Positions 50,280 through 58,386 of a stretch of 64,000 bases of DNA are shown here, in pieces. The notes under the pieces are model-generated. The model had not been told where the DNA came from. It saw only the letters and a program-made list of their open reading frames with translations, and searched no databases. This stretch comes from JAFDWI01 sp964449375 (GTDB lineage: Bacteria; Actinomycetota; Acidimicrobiia; Acidimicrobiales; Iamiaceae), in contig CAYVAS010000002.1 in assembly GCA_964449375.1 (NCBI GenBank), positions 38,488 through 102,487 of the forward strand, written 5' to 3'. Both the position numbers and the translations under genes were made by a program. Each line of letters begins with the position of its first letter. The first letter of the stretch is position 1.

Positions 50280-51808
50280 ATCGCAGCTCCGGGCCAGGAC
50301 GGCGTGCCGAAGGGCGATGCCAGTCCGAGCTTGCCGGGGTTGAGGATGCCGTTGGGGTCCAGGGCGGCCTTGATCGAGGCGAGGACGTCCAGGCCCGGAC
50401 CGAGGGCGTCGCGCATGAACCGCGACCGGTTGAGACCCACCCCGTGGTGGTGGCTGAGCGCTCCGCCGTTGGCGAGCACCGCCCGGGTGCCGGCGTCCCA
50501 GGTGGCCACGTAGTAGGCGTCGCGCTCGTCGGCGTCGACGTTGGCCGCGAAGGTGAAGTAGAGGCACGCCCCGTCGGTGTAGGCGTGGGACTGGTGGCAG
50601 CTCACCACCAGGGTGCCGGGCACGTCGCCGATCGCGGTGACGGCCGCGTCGTGGATGGCGTCCAGACGGGCCCAGGGTCCGGCGACCTCCATGGTGTCGA
50701 CCACGTAGCCCTTGGTGATCAGCGCCTCCAGGGCGGCCACGTCGTTGCGGTGCTCCACCCAGGCGGCCACGACGTTCTCACCGTCGTCGAGCCGGTCGCC
50801 GTCCACGGTGCACTCGGCGTCGACCACGCTCATCGAGGCGTCGACGATGGCCGGGTCGCCTTCGTCGAGCACGATCACCAGATGGCGGCCTTCGACCCCG
50901 AACCGGGTGGCTTCGGTGATGTCGTGCAGGCGCAGCACCGCCGGGGTGGCACCGCGTTGCAGGATCCGCCGGCAGGCGTCCAGCCCGGCGGCGAAGTCGT
51001 CGAATGCGTACGCGGCGCGGCGCTCGGAGGCCGGGGCGGGATGCAGTCGGAGCCGGGCACCGGTGATGATGCCCAGGGTGCCTTCGGAACCCACGAAGAG
51101 CTGGTCCAGGTCGGGCCCGACGGCCTGGCGGGGCTGGCCGCCGGTGTGGACCAGGGTGCCGTCGGCGAGGACCACGTCGAGCCCGGCGACGATGTCCTCG
51201 ATCTTGCCGTAGCGCGTCGAGTACTGGCCGGCGCCCCGGCAGGCCAGCCAACCGCCCACGGTGGCCAGACTCATCGACTGGGGCCAGTGGCCCACGGTCA
51301 CACCGTGATCGGCGCGCAGGGTCGCCTCCAGGCTGTCGCCGAAGGTGCCGGGAAGGACGTCGAGGAGCATCGAGGTCGTGTCCACGTCGACGATGCCCGA
51401 AAGGGCCGTCATGTCCAGGGTCACCCCGCCGTGGACGGGCACCACCGATCCGCACACCCCGCTGCGGCCTCCCGCGGCGGTCACCGGCACCTTCGCCTCG
51501 TTGCAGATCGCCAGCACCTCGGCCACCTGGTCGGTGTGCAGCGGTCGGACCACCGCTGCCGACAAGGCCGCCACCTGACCTTGGGTGGCCCAGATCATCG
51601 CCTGGGGCCACCAGTCGCGGCTGTGCTCGGCCCGCACCGCCGCCGAGGTGTCGACCTGGGCGCCGGTGTCGCCCAACCGGGTCACCAGCGCATCGTCGAG
51701 GGTGGTCACCGCCGTCTCACCGGACCTCAGACGGGCGCCGGCCGCACCAGCGCCCCCGGCGATCTCGATCGGCGGTGTGACGGTCCCTGGCGGCGGTTTC
51801 GGCGTCAT
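50276..51808 (-). CDS. FAD-binding oxidase, alkyldihydroxyacetonephosphate-synthase-like
   Basis: A 510-aa flavoprotein. PF01565-type FAD domain segments PVTAAGGRSGVCGSVVPVHG, ATVGGWLACRGAGQYSTRYG and VGSEGTLGIITGARLRLHP lead to a C-terminal FAD-oxidase domain. That domain includes GGALSHHHGVGLNRSRF near residue 460; the triple-His loop is the signature of alkyl-DHAP synthases. AGPS enzymes swap the acyl group of acyl-DHAP for a fatty alcohol, the first step of ether-lipid synthesis. Sitting between glpD and glpK, it may use or feed DHAP. Its actual reaction is inferred. ATG 51808, 12 nt after the glpD stop. Confidence 0.78.
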   Translation of the reverse strand: MTPKPPPGTVTPPIEIAGGAGAAGARLRSGETAVTTLDDALVTRLGDTGAQVDTSAAVRAEHSRDWWPQAMIWATQGQVAALSAAVVRPLHTDQVAEVLAICNEAKVPVTAAGGRSGVCGSVVPVHGGVTLDMTALSGIVDVDTTSMLLDVLPGTFGDSLEATLRADHGVTVGHWPQSMSLATVGGWLACRGAGQYSTRYGKIEDIVAGLDVVLADGTLVHTGGQPRQAVGPDLDQLFVGSEGTLGIITGARLRLHPAPASERRAAYAFDDFAAGLDACRRILQRGATPAVLRLHDITEATRFGVEGRHLVIVLDEGDPAIVDASMSVVDAECTVDGDRLDDGENVVAAWVEHRNDVAALEALITKGYVVDTMEVAGPWARLDAIHDAAVTAIGDVPGTLVVSCHQSHAYTDGACLYFTFAANVDADERDAYYVATWDAGTRAVLANGGALSHHHGVGLNRSRFMRDALGPGLDVLASIKAALDPNGILNPGKLGLASPFGTPSWPGAAM

Positions 51809-51820
51809 GGAACCCGTACG

Positions 51821-53575
51821 CTACCGGGTCTGTCCGGCGCGGTCGGTTCCCACCCCTGCGGGCTCGGGGGTCGTGCCGGTCACGGGCAGACCGGGGGCGG
51901 CACGTTCGGCGGCGATCTGGGCGTGGTAGGCCTCGACCTGGGCGGCGCGGGCCTCGGCGTCGAGTCCGAGGTCGTCGGCGATCAGGTCGGCCACGTCTGC
52001 GGCCGCCGCGGCCGAGGCGTCCCGGGCGAGCAGCCGGGCCCTGGTGCGCCGCGACAACACGTCGTCGACGCTGCGGGCCATCTCGTAGCGGGCTCCGAAG
52101 ACCGCCTCGGCCCGCAGATAGGGCAGCCCGTCGATCAGCGGACGGCCCAGGTCGGCGTCGGCGGCGACCATCGCGTCGATGATGTCCGCGTCGGCGCCGT
52201 AGCGGGCCAGCAGGTGGTCCACGGTGGTGGGGGACAGTCGGCCTGCTCCCGAGAGGCCCTGACGGACCGCATCGAGCCCCCGGGCGCCGTGCAGGGGCAG
52301 GTCCCGGGTCGGGCTGCGGGGCACCTTCCGGTCGGTGAGCGCCTCGGCGGCGGTGTCGATGGTGTCCGCGGCCATCTGTCGGTAGGTGGTCAGTTTTCCG
52401 CCGGTGATCGTCACCACACCCGAGGGCGCGACCTGGACCTGGTGGCGGCGCGACAGGTCCTTGGTGGCGGCCTTTCGGATCCCACCGGCGGTCGTGTCGG
52501 CCTTGACCAGCGGGCGCAGTCCGGCCCAGGTTCCCAGGACGTCGTCGGGTCCCAGTTCGGTGGTCAACGCCGCGTTGGCGGCGTCCAACAGGTAGGCCAC
52601 GTCCTCGGGCGTGCACTGGGGATCGTCGAGGGGCCCGTCGTAGTCGGTGTCGGTGGTGCCCAGGTAGGTGAGTTCGGGGTTGCCCTCGGCGTCGACGGTG
52701 TCGTACCAGGGCACCACGAAGATCGACCGTCCGCCCCCGGCGGGAAGCACCGCGGCGATGTCGTTGCGGACCTTGGCCCAGGGCACGGTGATGTGGATGC
52801 CCTTGGCGGGCCGGATCGATTCGGGGTGGGCGCCCTCGTCCATGGCGCGCACGTCGTCGGCCCACACGCCGGTGGCGTTGACCACCACCCGGGCCCGGAT
52901 CCCGAAGCGGCGGCCGTCGGCCACCGCGTCGACCGCCCGGACCTTCCCGGCCTCGTCGTGGACGACGCCTTCCATGGCCACTCCGTTGGCGACCAGGGCT
53001 CCGTGTTCCACCGCCGCGGTGCGCGCCAGGGCCAGGGTGAGCCGGGCGTCGTCGGCACGCGCGTCGTAGTACAGGTAGGCGGAGTTCATCCGTTGAGGGT
53101 CCACGGTGGGGAAGTGGGCGAGGGCCTCGTCGGCGTCCAGGCGCTTGTGGAGCCGGCCGATGCGGGCGCCGCCGGTCAGGTCGTAGGCCCACATGGCGAT
53201 GCCCAGCGCGCGGGCCAGCTTGGGGGGCACCGGCGAGTTGCGCCCGGTCAGCACCGGAAGCAGGAAGGGGAGGATCTCCACCAGATGCGGCGCGTTCTTC
53301 ATGAGGATCTGGCGTTCGCGCAGCGCTTCGTAGACCAGGCGGACGTCGCCCTGCTGAAGGTACCGCAGACCGCCGTGGATCATCTTGGAGGACTTCGAGG
53401 AGGTGCCCGAGGCGAAGTCGTCGCGTTCGATGAGGCCCACCTTCAGCCCGCGGGCCGCCGCGTCGAGCGCGCAGCCACACCCGGTCACGCCGCCGCCGAC
53501 CACCAGCACGTCGAGAACCTCGTCCTCCATCCTGGCGATCGCCGAGGTGCGGTCGAACCAGCCCCGCCCGCTCAC
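51821..53575 (-). CDS. glpD: Aerobic glycerol-3-phosphate dehydrogenase
   Basis: A 584-aa flavoenzyme. The FAD motif is VLDVLVVGGGVTGCGCALDA near residue 20. Family segments SSKMIHGGLRYL, NATGVWADDVRAMD, KGIHITVPW and VTITGGKLTTYRQMA follow, with a C-terminal helical cap to the end. It oxidises glycerol-3-phosphate to DHAP and passes electrons to quinone at the membrane. The start is GTG 53575; the frame extends upstream but that stretch contains the -10 box and a separate 20-aa leader ORF whose TGA overlaps this GTG. First gene of the glpD-flavoprotein-glpK operon. Confidence 0.92.
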   Translation of the reverse strand: MSGRGWFDRTSAIARMEDEVLDVLVVGGGVTGCGCALDAAARGLKVGLIERDDFASGTSSKSSKMIHGGLRYLQQGDVRLVYEALRERQILMKNAPHLVEILPFLLPVLTGRNSPVPPKLARALGIAMWAYDLTGGARIGRLHKRLDADEALAHFPTVDPQRMNSAYLYYDARADDARLTLALARTAAVEHGALVANGVAMEGVVHDEAGKVRAVDAVADGRRFGIRARVVVNATGVWADDVRAMDEGAHPESIRPAKGIHITVPWAKVRNDIAAVLPAGGGRSIFVVPWYDTVDAEGNPELTYLGTTDTDYDGPLDDPQCTPEDVAYLLDAANAALTTELGPDDVLGTWAGLRPLVKADTTAGGIRKAATKDLSRRHQVQVAPSGVVTITGGKLTTYRQMAADTIDTAAEALTDRKVPRSPTRDLPLHGARGLDAVRQGLSGAGRLSPTTVDHLLARYGADADIIDAMVAADADLGRPLIDGLPYLRAEAVFGARYEMARSVDDVLSRRTRARLLARDASAAAAADVADLIADDLGLDAEARAAQVEAYHAQIAAERAAPGLPVTGTTPEPAGVGTDRAGQTR

Positions 53576-53634
53576 CGCCGCGGTCCTGTCCGGGCGGCGG
53601 GGACTCGGTGGGGGCAGGGGCGGTCGATGGACAT
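53572..53634 (-). other. Candidate leaderless leader ORF of glpD, 20 aa
   Basis: ATG 53634 lies exactly 7 nt after TACCAT (53642-53647). The ORF encodes a 20-aa peptide (MSIDRPCPHRVPAARTGPRR), rich in Arg and Pro, and its TGA overlaps the glpD GTG by 4 nt (GTGA). It could couple or tune glpD translation. Confidence 0.5.
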
Positions 53635-53641
53635 CACCGGC

Positions 53642-53647
53642 ATGGTA
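53642..53647 (-). promoter_or_regulatory. -10 box of the glp operon
   Basis: TACCAT on the minus strand, 7 nt before the leader ORF ATG at 53634 and about 66 nt before the glpD start. Confidence 0.5.
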
Positions 53648-53757
53648 GGGGCCGGGCCCCCACGGGGCCGTCCCGGCAGATCCGGGTTGGACAAAAGTCA
53701 CACGCATCCGCGAGAGTGACGAGTCGATTCTCAACCACCCGACCGACCACGAGGAAC

Positions 53758-54066
53758 ATGCGACCCTCGAATCGAAGCACGCTCGTCTCATCGGCCATGT
53801 CGGATCCGGCCGTGAAGGATCCCGAGACCAAGGCACCTGCCTGGCATGCACGGGCCGCCTGCAAGGGACTCGATGCAGCGGTGTTCTATCCGGCCGAAGA
53901 CGACGGCGAGGCGATCGAGGCCGCCAAGGCGGTGTGTGCGCAGTGCCCGGTGAACGGGCCCTGCCTGGAGTACGCGCTCGACGTGCGCGAGAAGAACGGG
54001 GTGTGGGGCGGCTGCACCGAACGGGACCGTCGCCGTATCATCCGGCAGCGTCGCCGGAGCGCCTGA
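53758..54066 (+). CDS. WhiB-family Fe-S transcription regulator
   Basis: A 102-aa WhiB-like protein with four Cys: C35 (AACKGLDAAVFYPAED), then C60-x2-C63-x5-C69 (AVCAQCPVNGPCLEYAL). The G-turn GVWGGCTE and basic tail RDRRRIIRQRRRSA follow. The Cys coordinate a redox-sensitive [4Fe-4S] cluster and the tail contacts DNA or sigma-A. Subfamily (WhiB1-4 versus WblA) is not determined. ATG 53758 has a weak GAGGAAC upstream; ATG 53797 would still keep all Cys. It precedes trpD by 19 nt but is regulatory rather than biosynthetic. Confidence 0.9.
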   Translation: MRPSNRSTLVSSAMSDPAVKDPETKAPAWHARAACKGLDAAVFYPAEDDGEAIEAAKAVCAQCPVNGPCLEYALDVREKNGVWGGCTERDRRRIIRQRRRSA

Positions 54067-54085
54067 GCACCTGCTCGCAGCTCCC

Positions 54086-55144
54086 ATGACCGCATCGGTG
54101 TTCTCACGGGCCGGAGGCTGGCCCGGTGTTCTGGCGGCCCTCACCTCCGGGAGCGACCTGGCCGGCGAGGTCGCCGAGGCGGCGATGGCCGAGGTGCTCG
54201 CCGGCAACGCGACCGACGCGCAGATCGCGGCGTTCATGGTGGCGTTGCGGATGAAGGGTGAGACCGTCGAAGAACTGGGTGGCCTGGTGGACGCCATGAT
54301 GGGCGTCGCCGCCACGGTGCCCCTCGAAGACCCGGAGGCGACCATGGACGTCGTGGGCACCGGTGGTGACCGGGCGCACACGATCAACGTGTCGACGATC
54401 GCCGCGTTCGTGGTCGCCGGTTCCGGCACACCGGTGTGCAAGCACGGCAACCGGGCGGCGTCGTCGTCGTGTGGGACCGCGGACGTCCTCGAGGCGCTCG
54501 GGGTGGCACTGGACCTGGACGAGACCGGCGTGGCCCGCTGTGTGGCCGAGGCCGGGATGGGATTCTGTTTTGCGCCCCGGTTCCACCCCGCGTTCCGCCA
54601 CGCGGGGCCGCCCCGGCGGGAACTGGGCGTTCCCACGTCGTTCAACGTGCTCGGGCCGATGACCAACCCGGGCCGGGTGCGTCGGCATCTGATCGGTCTG
54701 GCCGATGCGTCGATGGCCGAGCGGATGCTGGGCGTGCTGGCGGCACGGGGGACCCGCAGGGCGATGATCGTCCACGGAGACGACGGCCTCGACGAGGTGA
54801 CCACCACCACGACCACCACGGTGTTCGAGCTGGCCGACGGCGAGGTGCGCCGCTGGAGCCTGGACCCGGCCGACCTCGGCGTCGAACCGGCCGTGTCCGA
54901 CGACCTGCGGGGCGCGGACGCCGCGGTGAACGCGGCCGCGGCGCGGGCGGTGCTGGCCGGTGAACGTGGCCACCACCGCGACATCGTCGCCCTCAACGCC
55001 GGGGTCGCGCTGGTGGTGGCCGGGCAGGCTCGGTCGGTGGCCGACGGCTACGCGCTGGCCGGCCAGATCCTGGACGACGGGCGTGCCTCGGCGGTGCTGG
55101 AACGTCTGGTCACGGTGTCCAACGAGGTCTCCCCGGGGACGTGA
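54086..55144 (+). CDS. trpD: Anthranilate phosphoribosyltransferase
   Basis: A 352-aa enzyme of tryptophan synthesis joining anthranilate and PRPP. Conserved elements: VVGTGGDRAHTINVST (PRPP loop), KHGNRAASSSCGTADVLEALG, FAPRFHPA, RRELGVPTSFNVLGPMTNP and HGDDGLDEVT. An unusual run of seven Thr replaces the common GPT-type loop just after DEV. No other trp genes are in the window, as in mycobacteria where trpD stands apart. The start is the ATG 54086 with no clear SD. Confidence 0.93.
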   Translation: MTASVFSRAGGWPGVLAALTSGSDLAGEVAEAAMAEVLAGNATDAQIAAFMVALRMKGETVEELGGLVDAMMGVAATVPLEDPEATMDVVGTGGDRAHTINVSTIAAFVVAGSGTPVCKHGNRAASSSCGTADVLEALGVALDLDETGVARCVAEAGMGFCFAPRFHPAFRHAGPPRRELGVPTSFNVLGPMTNPGRVRRHLIGLADASMAERMLGVLAARGTRRAMIVHGDDGLDEVTTTTTTTVFELADGEVRRWSLDPADLGVEPAVSDDLRGADAAVNAAAARAVLAGERGHHRDIVALNAGVALVVAGQARSVADGYALAGQILDDGRASAVLERLVTVSNEVSPGT

Positions 55145-55153
55145 CCGGTCGGC

Positions 55154-55432
55154 TCAGTCGGCGCCGATGCTGAACATCGCCTCGAGGTCGTGCCGCGAAT
55201 AGGCGCGGAAGGCGACCATCGAGCGGGTCGAGGTGATGCCCTCGAGCCGGGCGATCGTTCCGGTGACGACCTCGGCGAGCTGTTCATGACGGGGGACGCG
55301 CACCACGGCCACGATGTCGACGTCGCCGGCCACCGAGTAGACCTCGGCGATCCCGTCGACATCGGCGAGTTCGGTGGCCAGGTCCGCGATGCGGTCCGGG
55401 CGGGCGGTGATGAGCACGAACGCCGAGATCAC
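55154..55432 (-). CDS. Lrp/AsnC ligand-binding-domain protein
   Basis: A 92-aa stand-alone RAM/AsnC effector domain (VISAFVLITARPDRIADLATEL, EVYSVAGDVDIVAVVRV, ITSTRSMVAFRAYS) without a DNA-binding helix-turn-helix. Such proteins bind amino acids or modulate other regulators. GTG 55432 overlaps the stop of the upstream membrane protein by 4 nt. Convergent with trpD, 9 nt apart. The role near trpD is suggestive only. Confidence 0.8.
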   Translation of the reverse strand: MISAFVLITARPDRIADLATELADVDGIAEVYSVAGDVDIVAVVRVPRHEQLAEVVTGTIARLEGITSTRSMVAFRAYSRHDLEAMFSIGAD

Positions 55433-56031
55433 GACGCCGACTCCGCCGCTGCGGTCTCCAGGCCGGCCGGGGTGGTGGCTGCACCCGAGGTGTCGATCAC
55501 GCCATCGCTTCGAGCGGCGGTGGCCTGCTCCAGATCGTCGACGCGCGCGGCGATGGCTCCGATCGGGTCGACGGTGACGCCGACGGAGGGGTCGGTCGCC
55601 TCGCGTTCGATCAGCGCGGCGACCCGGTCGGTCAACGAGGCCAGACGGTCGGCGTCCGCGCGCAGCTCGGCGACGACCCTCGACTGGTCCTCAAGGTCGA
55701 GTTGGCGCGAATCGATGAGGCGCTCGTCCAGGGTGACGATCTCGTCGCCGATGTCCACGGCGAGGCGTTGCGCGGGGGTGGAGCCACGGCGCCGGTGGCG
55801 GCGGCCGCCCTGGGCCGCCGCGCGGGCGCGGGCCGCGAGCTTGCGGAGCCGCCGGTGCAGCCGGGCGTCCGCGGTCATGTTGACCAGCCACATCAGCGGA
55901 GCCCGGGAGTTCTGGTCGGGACGGATCCGCAGGCGGCGTCTGATGCGGCCGGTGACGAGCGCGATCACCCCGGTCACCAGCAGGATCTCCAGTAGTACCC
56001 GGCTGTAGAGGAACGTGAACGCCTCGCGCAC
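55429..56031 (-). CDS. Hypothetical membrane-anchored protein with helical cytoplasmic domain
   Basis: A 200-aa protein: one N-terminal hydrophobic segment (VLLEILLVTGVIALVTG), a basic stretch (RRRLRIRPDQ and RRHRRRGS), then an Arg/Glu/Asp-rich coiled-coil-like region (DQSRVVAELRADADRLASLTDRV). No family recognised. GTG 56031 is supported by TAGCGT (56039-56044) 7 nt upstream, which embeds the stop codon of the preceding DEDD-nuclease gene. It overlaps the AsnC-domain gene. Confidence 0.65.
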   Translation of the reverse strand: MREAFTFLYSRVLLEILLVTGVIALVTGRIRRRLRIRPDQNSRAPLMWLVNMTADARLHRRLRKLAARARAAAQGGRRHRRRGSTPAQRLAVDIGDEIVTLDERLIDSRQLDLEDQSRVVAELRADADRLASLTDRVAALIEREATDPSVGVTVDPIGAIAARVDDLEQATAARSDGVIDTSGAATTPAGLETAAAESAS

Positions 56032-56038
56032 GCCTTCG

Positions 56039-56044
56039 ACGCTA
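56039..56044 (-). promoter_or_regulatory. -10 box containing the DEDD-nuclease stop codon
   Basis: TAGCGT on the minus strand: TAG (56042-56044) is the stop of the upstream gene, and the box ends 7 nt before GTG 56031. Confidence 0.5.
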
Positions 56045-57742
56045 GTGGGCTCCGGGACGTTGCGCCGACCCTTCGACCCGGAACCGGTCGATGGCCGCGC
56101 GGGGTTCGCCCAGGTGGCCCTCCACGGCGAGGAGCCGCCACGGTGAGCGGACGCGTTCGAGCTCGCCGATGATGCAGAGCCGCTCGTAGGCCTCTTCGCG
56201 CGGGACCGGCCCGCGCGGAGGGGTCGGAGCCGGGCCGGCCGGGGGTGGGGACTGCCCCGGGCCCCAGGTGCGCCCCAGCAGGCCGTGGACGAGCTCGGCG
56301 CCCGATGAGTCCCGGTGGGTCACCAGTACCCGGCGGGGTGTCCGCCAGGTGTGGAGGCGCCGGGTGCGCCGGATCGCCTCGGCCAGAGAGGCGGCCCGGT
56401 CGCGCAGATCTGCGGCATGCTCGAAGCGCTGTTGCGCGGCGAGGGTTCTGAGGCGCTCCCGGAGCGGATCGAGCAGCACGCCGGGGTCGTCGGTGAAGCC
56501 CCGCTGGACGGTCTCGGTGAGCCGGGCGTACTCGGCGGGGGTCACCGTTCCCGCGCACGGGCAGGTGGCCACCCCGAGCTGGGCGGGTGCGCACGGGGTG
56601 GGTGCGGGCGCGCCGATGCCCTCGAGGCCGAGCTGTCCCAGTGCCGAGGTCGGTACCCGTCCCCGGCAGCGGCGCAGCGGCACCACCGTGGTCACCGCGT
56701 CGATCACCCGGTGGCCGGCCGCGGTGGACGCCAGGGGCCCCAGGTGCACGGTGCCCGGTTCGGGAGGGCTGCGGATCACCTTGAGGCGCGGGAAGGGCTC
56801 GTCGGTGAGCACCACGTAGGTCATCGACCGCCACCGGGTGGCCTGGGAGTTGAACCGCGGCAGGTACTCGGCGATGAGCTGGACCTCGCGGACCGCGGCG
56901 GCGAGGGGATGCACGCAGACCTCGTGGTCGATCGCCGCGGTCGACCGCAGCAGTTCGGCGACCTTGCGACGGTCGTCGGTGGAGAAGTACGAGCGCACCC
57001 GGCTCCGCAGATCGGTGGCCTTGCCGACGTAGAGCACGTTGCCGCCACGGTCCTTGAACAGGTACACGCCCGGCGCCTTGGGCAGGTCCTCGGTGAGGGC
57101 CAGCTTGGCGGCCTGGGGGTGGGAGGTGAGCCGGGGCAGCTCGTGGAGGTCGTCCAGGCCCAGCACCCCGAAGGTGGCCGCCCGCTCCAGCAGCGCCATG
57201 AGCAGGTCGGTGGTCGCCAGGGCGTCGTCGAGTGCCCGGTGGCTGGGTCGGTGGTCCAGTCGCAGGCACCGGGCCAGGGTCGACAGGCGACAGTTGGGAA
57301 CCTCGTCGCGGATCAGGCGACGGGCCAGCGCCAAGGTGCACACCGACGGGTTGGTCAGCCGGTCGCGCCCGGCGCGGGTGAATTCGGCGGCGAGAAACCC
57401 CAGGTCGTAGCTGATGTTGTGGCCCACGACCACCGCGTCGCCCACGAAGTCCGCCAGCTCGTCGACGATCTGGTGGAACGCAGGAGCCCCGGCGACGGTC
57501 TGGGCGCTGATCCCGGTGAGCGCGGTGATCGTGGGCGGGATGGGCATGCCGGGGTCGACCAGCGTGGCGTAGGTGTCCTCACAGACGCCGCCGCGCACCC
57601 TGACCGCACCGACCTCGGTGATCGCTCCGTCCTGGGAGGTACCGCCGGTGGTCTCCACGTCGATCACACAGAAGGTGACCTCGTGGAGGGGGCGGCCGAG
57701 GTCCTCCAGGCTGCGTTGGGTTCCGTCGACCAGCCGGGGCAT
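56042..57742 (-). CDS. DEDD 3'-5' exonuclease fused to GIY-YIG (UvrC/Cho-like) nuclease
   Basis: A 566-aa fused nuclease. The N-terminal DEDD domain has VIDVETTGGTSQDGAITEVG (near 24), VVGHNISYDLGFLA and HRALDDALATTDLL. The GIY-YIG domain is GVYLFKDRGGNVLYVGKATD (near 222), with further C-terminal helices including a UvrB-like helix hairpin (LRTLAAQQRFEHAADLRDR). The architecture equals mycobacterial Rv2191-type proteins proposed in DNA repair. The start is ATG 57742, supported by TAGGCT (57750-57755) 7 nt upstream. Divergent from the zinc-binding small gene at 57822. Confidence 0.9.
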   Translation of the reverse strand: MPRLVDGTQRSLEDLGRPLHEVTFCVIDVETTGGTSQDGAITEVGAVRVRGGVCEDTYATLVDPGMPIPPTITALTGISAQTVAGAPAFHQIVDELADFVGDAVVVGHNISYDLGFLAAEFTRAGRDRLTNPSVCTLALARRLIRDEVPNCRLSTLARCLRLDHRPSHRALDDALATTDLLMALLERAATFGVLGLDDLHELPRLTSHPQAAKLALTEDLPKAPGVYLFKDRGGNVLYVGKATDLRSRVRSYFSTDDRRKVAELLRSTAAIDHEVCVHPLAAAVREVQLIAEYLPRFNSQATRWRSMTYVVLTDEPFPRLKVIRSPPEPGTVHLGPLASTAAGHRVIDAVTTVVPLRRCRGRVPTSALGQLGLEGIGAPAPTPCAPAQLGVATCPCAGTVTPAEYARLTETVQRGFTDDPGVLLDPLRERLRTLAAQQRFEHAADLRDRAASLAEAIRRTRRLHTWRTPRRVLVTHRDSSGAELVHGLLGRTWGPGQSPPPAGPAPTPPRGPVPREEAYERLCIIGELERVRSPWRLLAVEGHLGEPRAAIDRFRVEGSAQRPGAH

Positions 57743-57749
57743 CGCGGCG

Positions 57750-57755
57750 AGCCTA
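57750..57755 (-). promoter_or_regulatory. -10 box of the DEDD/GIY-YIG gene (leaderless)
   Basis: TAGGCT on the minus strand ends 7 nt before ATG 57742. Confidence 0.5.
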
Positions 57756-57808
57756 GCCCGAACGTCTGTTCGTGGCCGGGCCGCTTCGGGAGCGCCCGAG
57801 CCGCCCGG

Positions 57809-57814
57809 TACGCT
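57809..57814 (+). promoter_or_regulatory. -10 box deciding the start of the gene at 57822
   Basis: TACGCT ends 7 nt before GTG 57822; the ATG at 57816 is only 1 nt away and so is unlikely to be transcribed. Confidence 0.5.
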
Positions 57815-57821
57815 GATGGGC

Positions 57822-58097
57822 GTGTCCATCACCCGTTACCGCTGCACCGCCTGTGGCAACCTGACGCGCTTCGACGTCACCACCGAACGCCGGACCCGCG
57901 CGTTCCACCACTACACCTTGGGTGGCGCGCTGGACATCGAGGACACCGAGGTGCTCTCCGAGCGGGTCGAGTCGGTGGAATGCCGTTGGTGCGGACCCGC
58001 CGCCGAGGTGGCCGTGGTCGACGCGGCCTCGCTCGAGGCACTGGAGCCGACCCAGCCCTCCGGGTCCACCGGTGACGGCGGCGGAGCACCACGATGA
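57822..58097 (+). CDS. Small zinc-ribbon-like protein, hypothetical
   Basis: A 91-aa protein starting VSITRYRCTACGNLTRF, with two Cys pairs (CTAC near 8-11 and CRWC near 50) that could bind one zinc. The middle ERRTRAFHHYTLGG is unlike known ribbons, and the C-terminus is disordered. No named family recognised. It overlaps the DUF3039 gene by 4 nt, so the two are coupled in an operon that continues toward PimB'. Function unknown. Confidence 0.7.
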   Translation: MSITRYRCTACGNLTRFDVTTERRTRAFHHYTLGGALDIEDTEVLSERVESVECRWCGPAAEVAVVDAASLEALEPTQPSGSTGDGGGAPR

Positions 58098-58354
58098 CCT
58101 CGACGGTGACCGCGCCCGAAGTGGCGGACCCGGAACTGGATTCGGAACCGCCCGAGGTGGCCCACATCGTCGCCCGTGACAACGACGCCGACGCCGACAC
58201 GTTGGTGACGACCGCCCTGATCGAGGGCACCCCGCTGGAGGCACTGTGCGGCAAGGTGTTCGTGCCGAGCCGGGATCCCCAGTCGTTGCCGCCCTGTGAG
58301 CCCTGTGTGGAGATCGTCACCGAGATCCTGCGCATGCGCGACGCGCTGAGCTGA
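58094..58354 (+). CDS. DUF3039 protein
   Basis: An 86-aa protein matching DUF3039: HIVARDNDADADTLVT-like N-terminal part, then TPLEALCGKVFVPSRDP with SLPPCEPCVEIV, giving three Cys that may bind metal. The family is restricted to actinobacteria, is near-universal there and has no known function. It precedes the glycosyltransferase gene by 32 nt, as in other actinobacterial genomes I recall. Confidence 0.85.
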   Translation: MTSTVTAPEVADPELDSEPPEVAHIVARDNDADADTLVTTALIEGTPLEALCGKVFVPSRDPQSLPPCEPCVEIVTEILRMRDALS

Positions 58355-58386
58355 GGGCGAACCCGCCCGAGTCGCCGGTCCCGATC

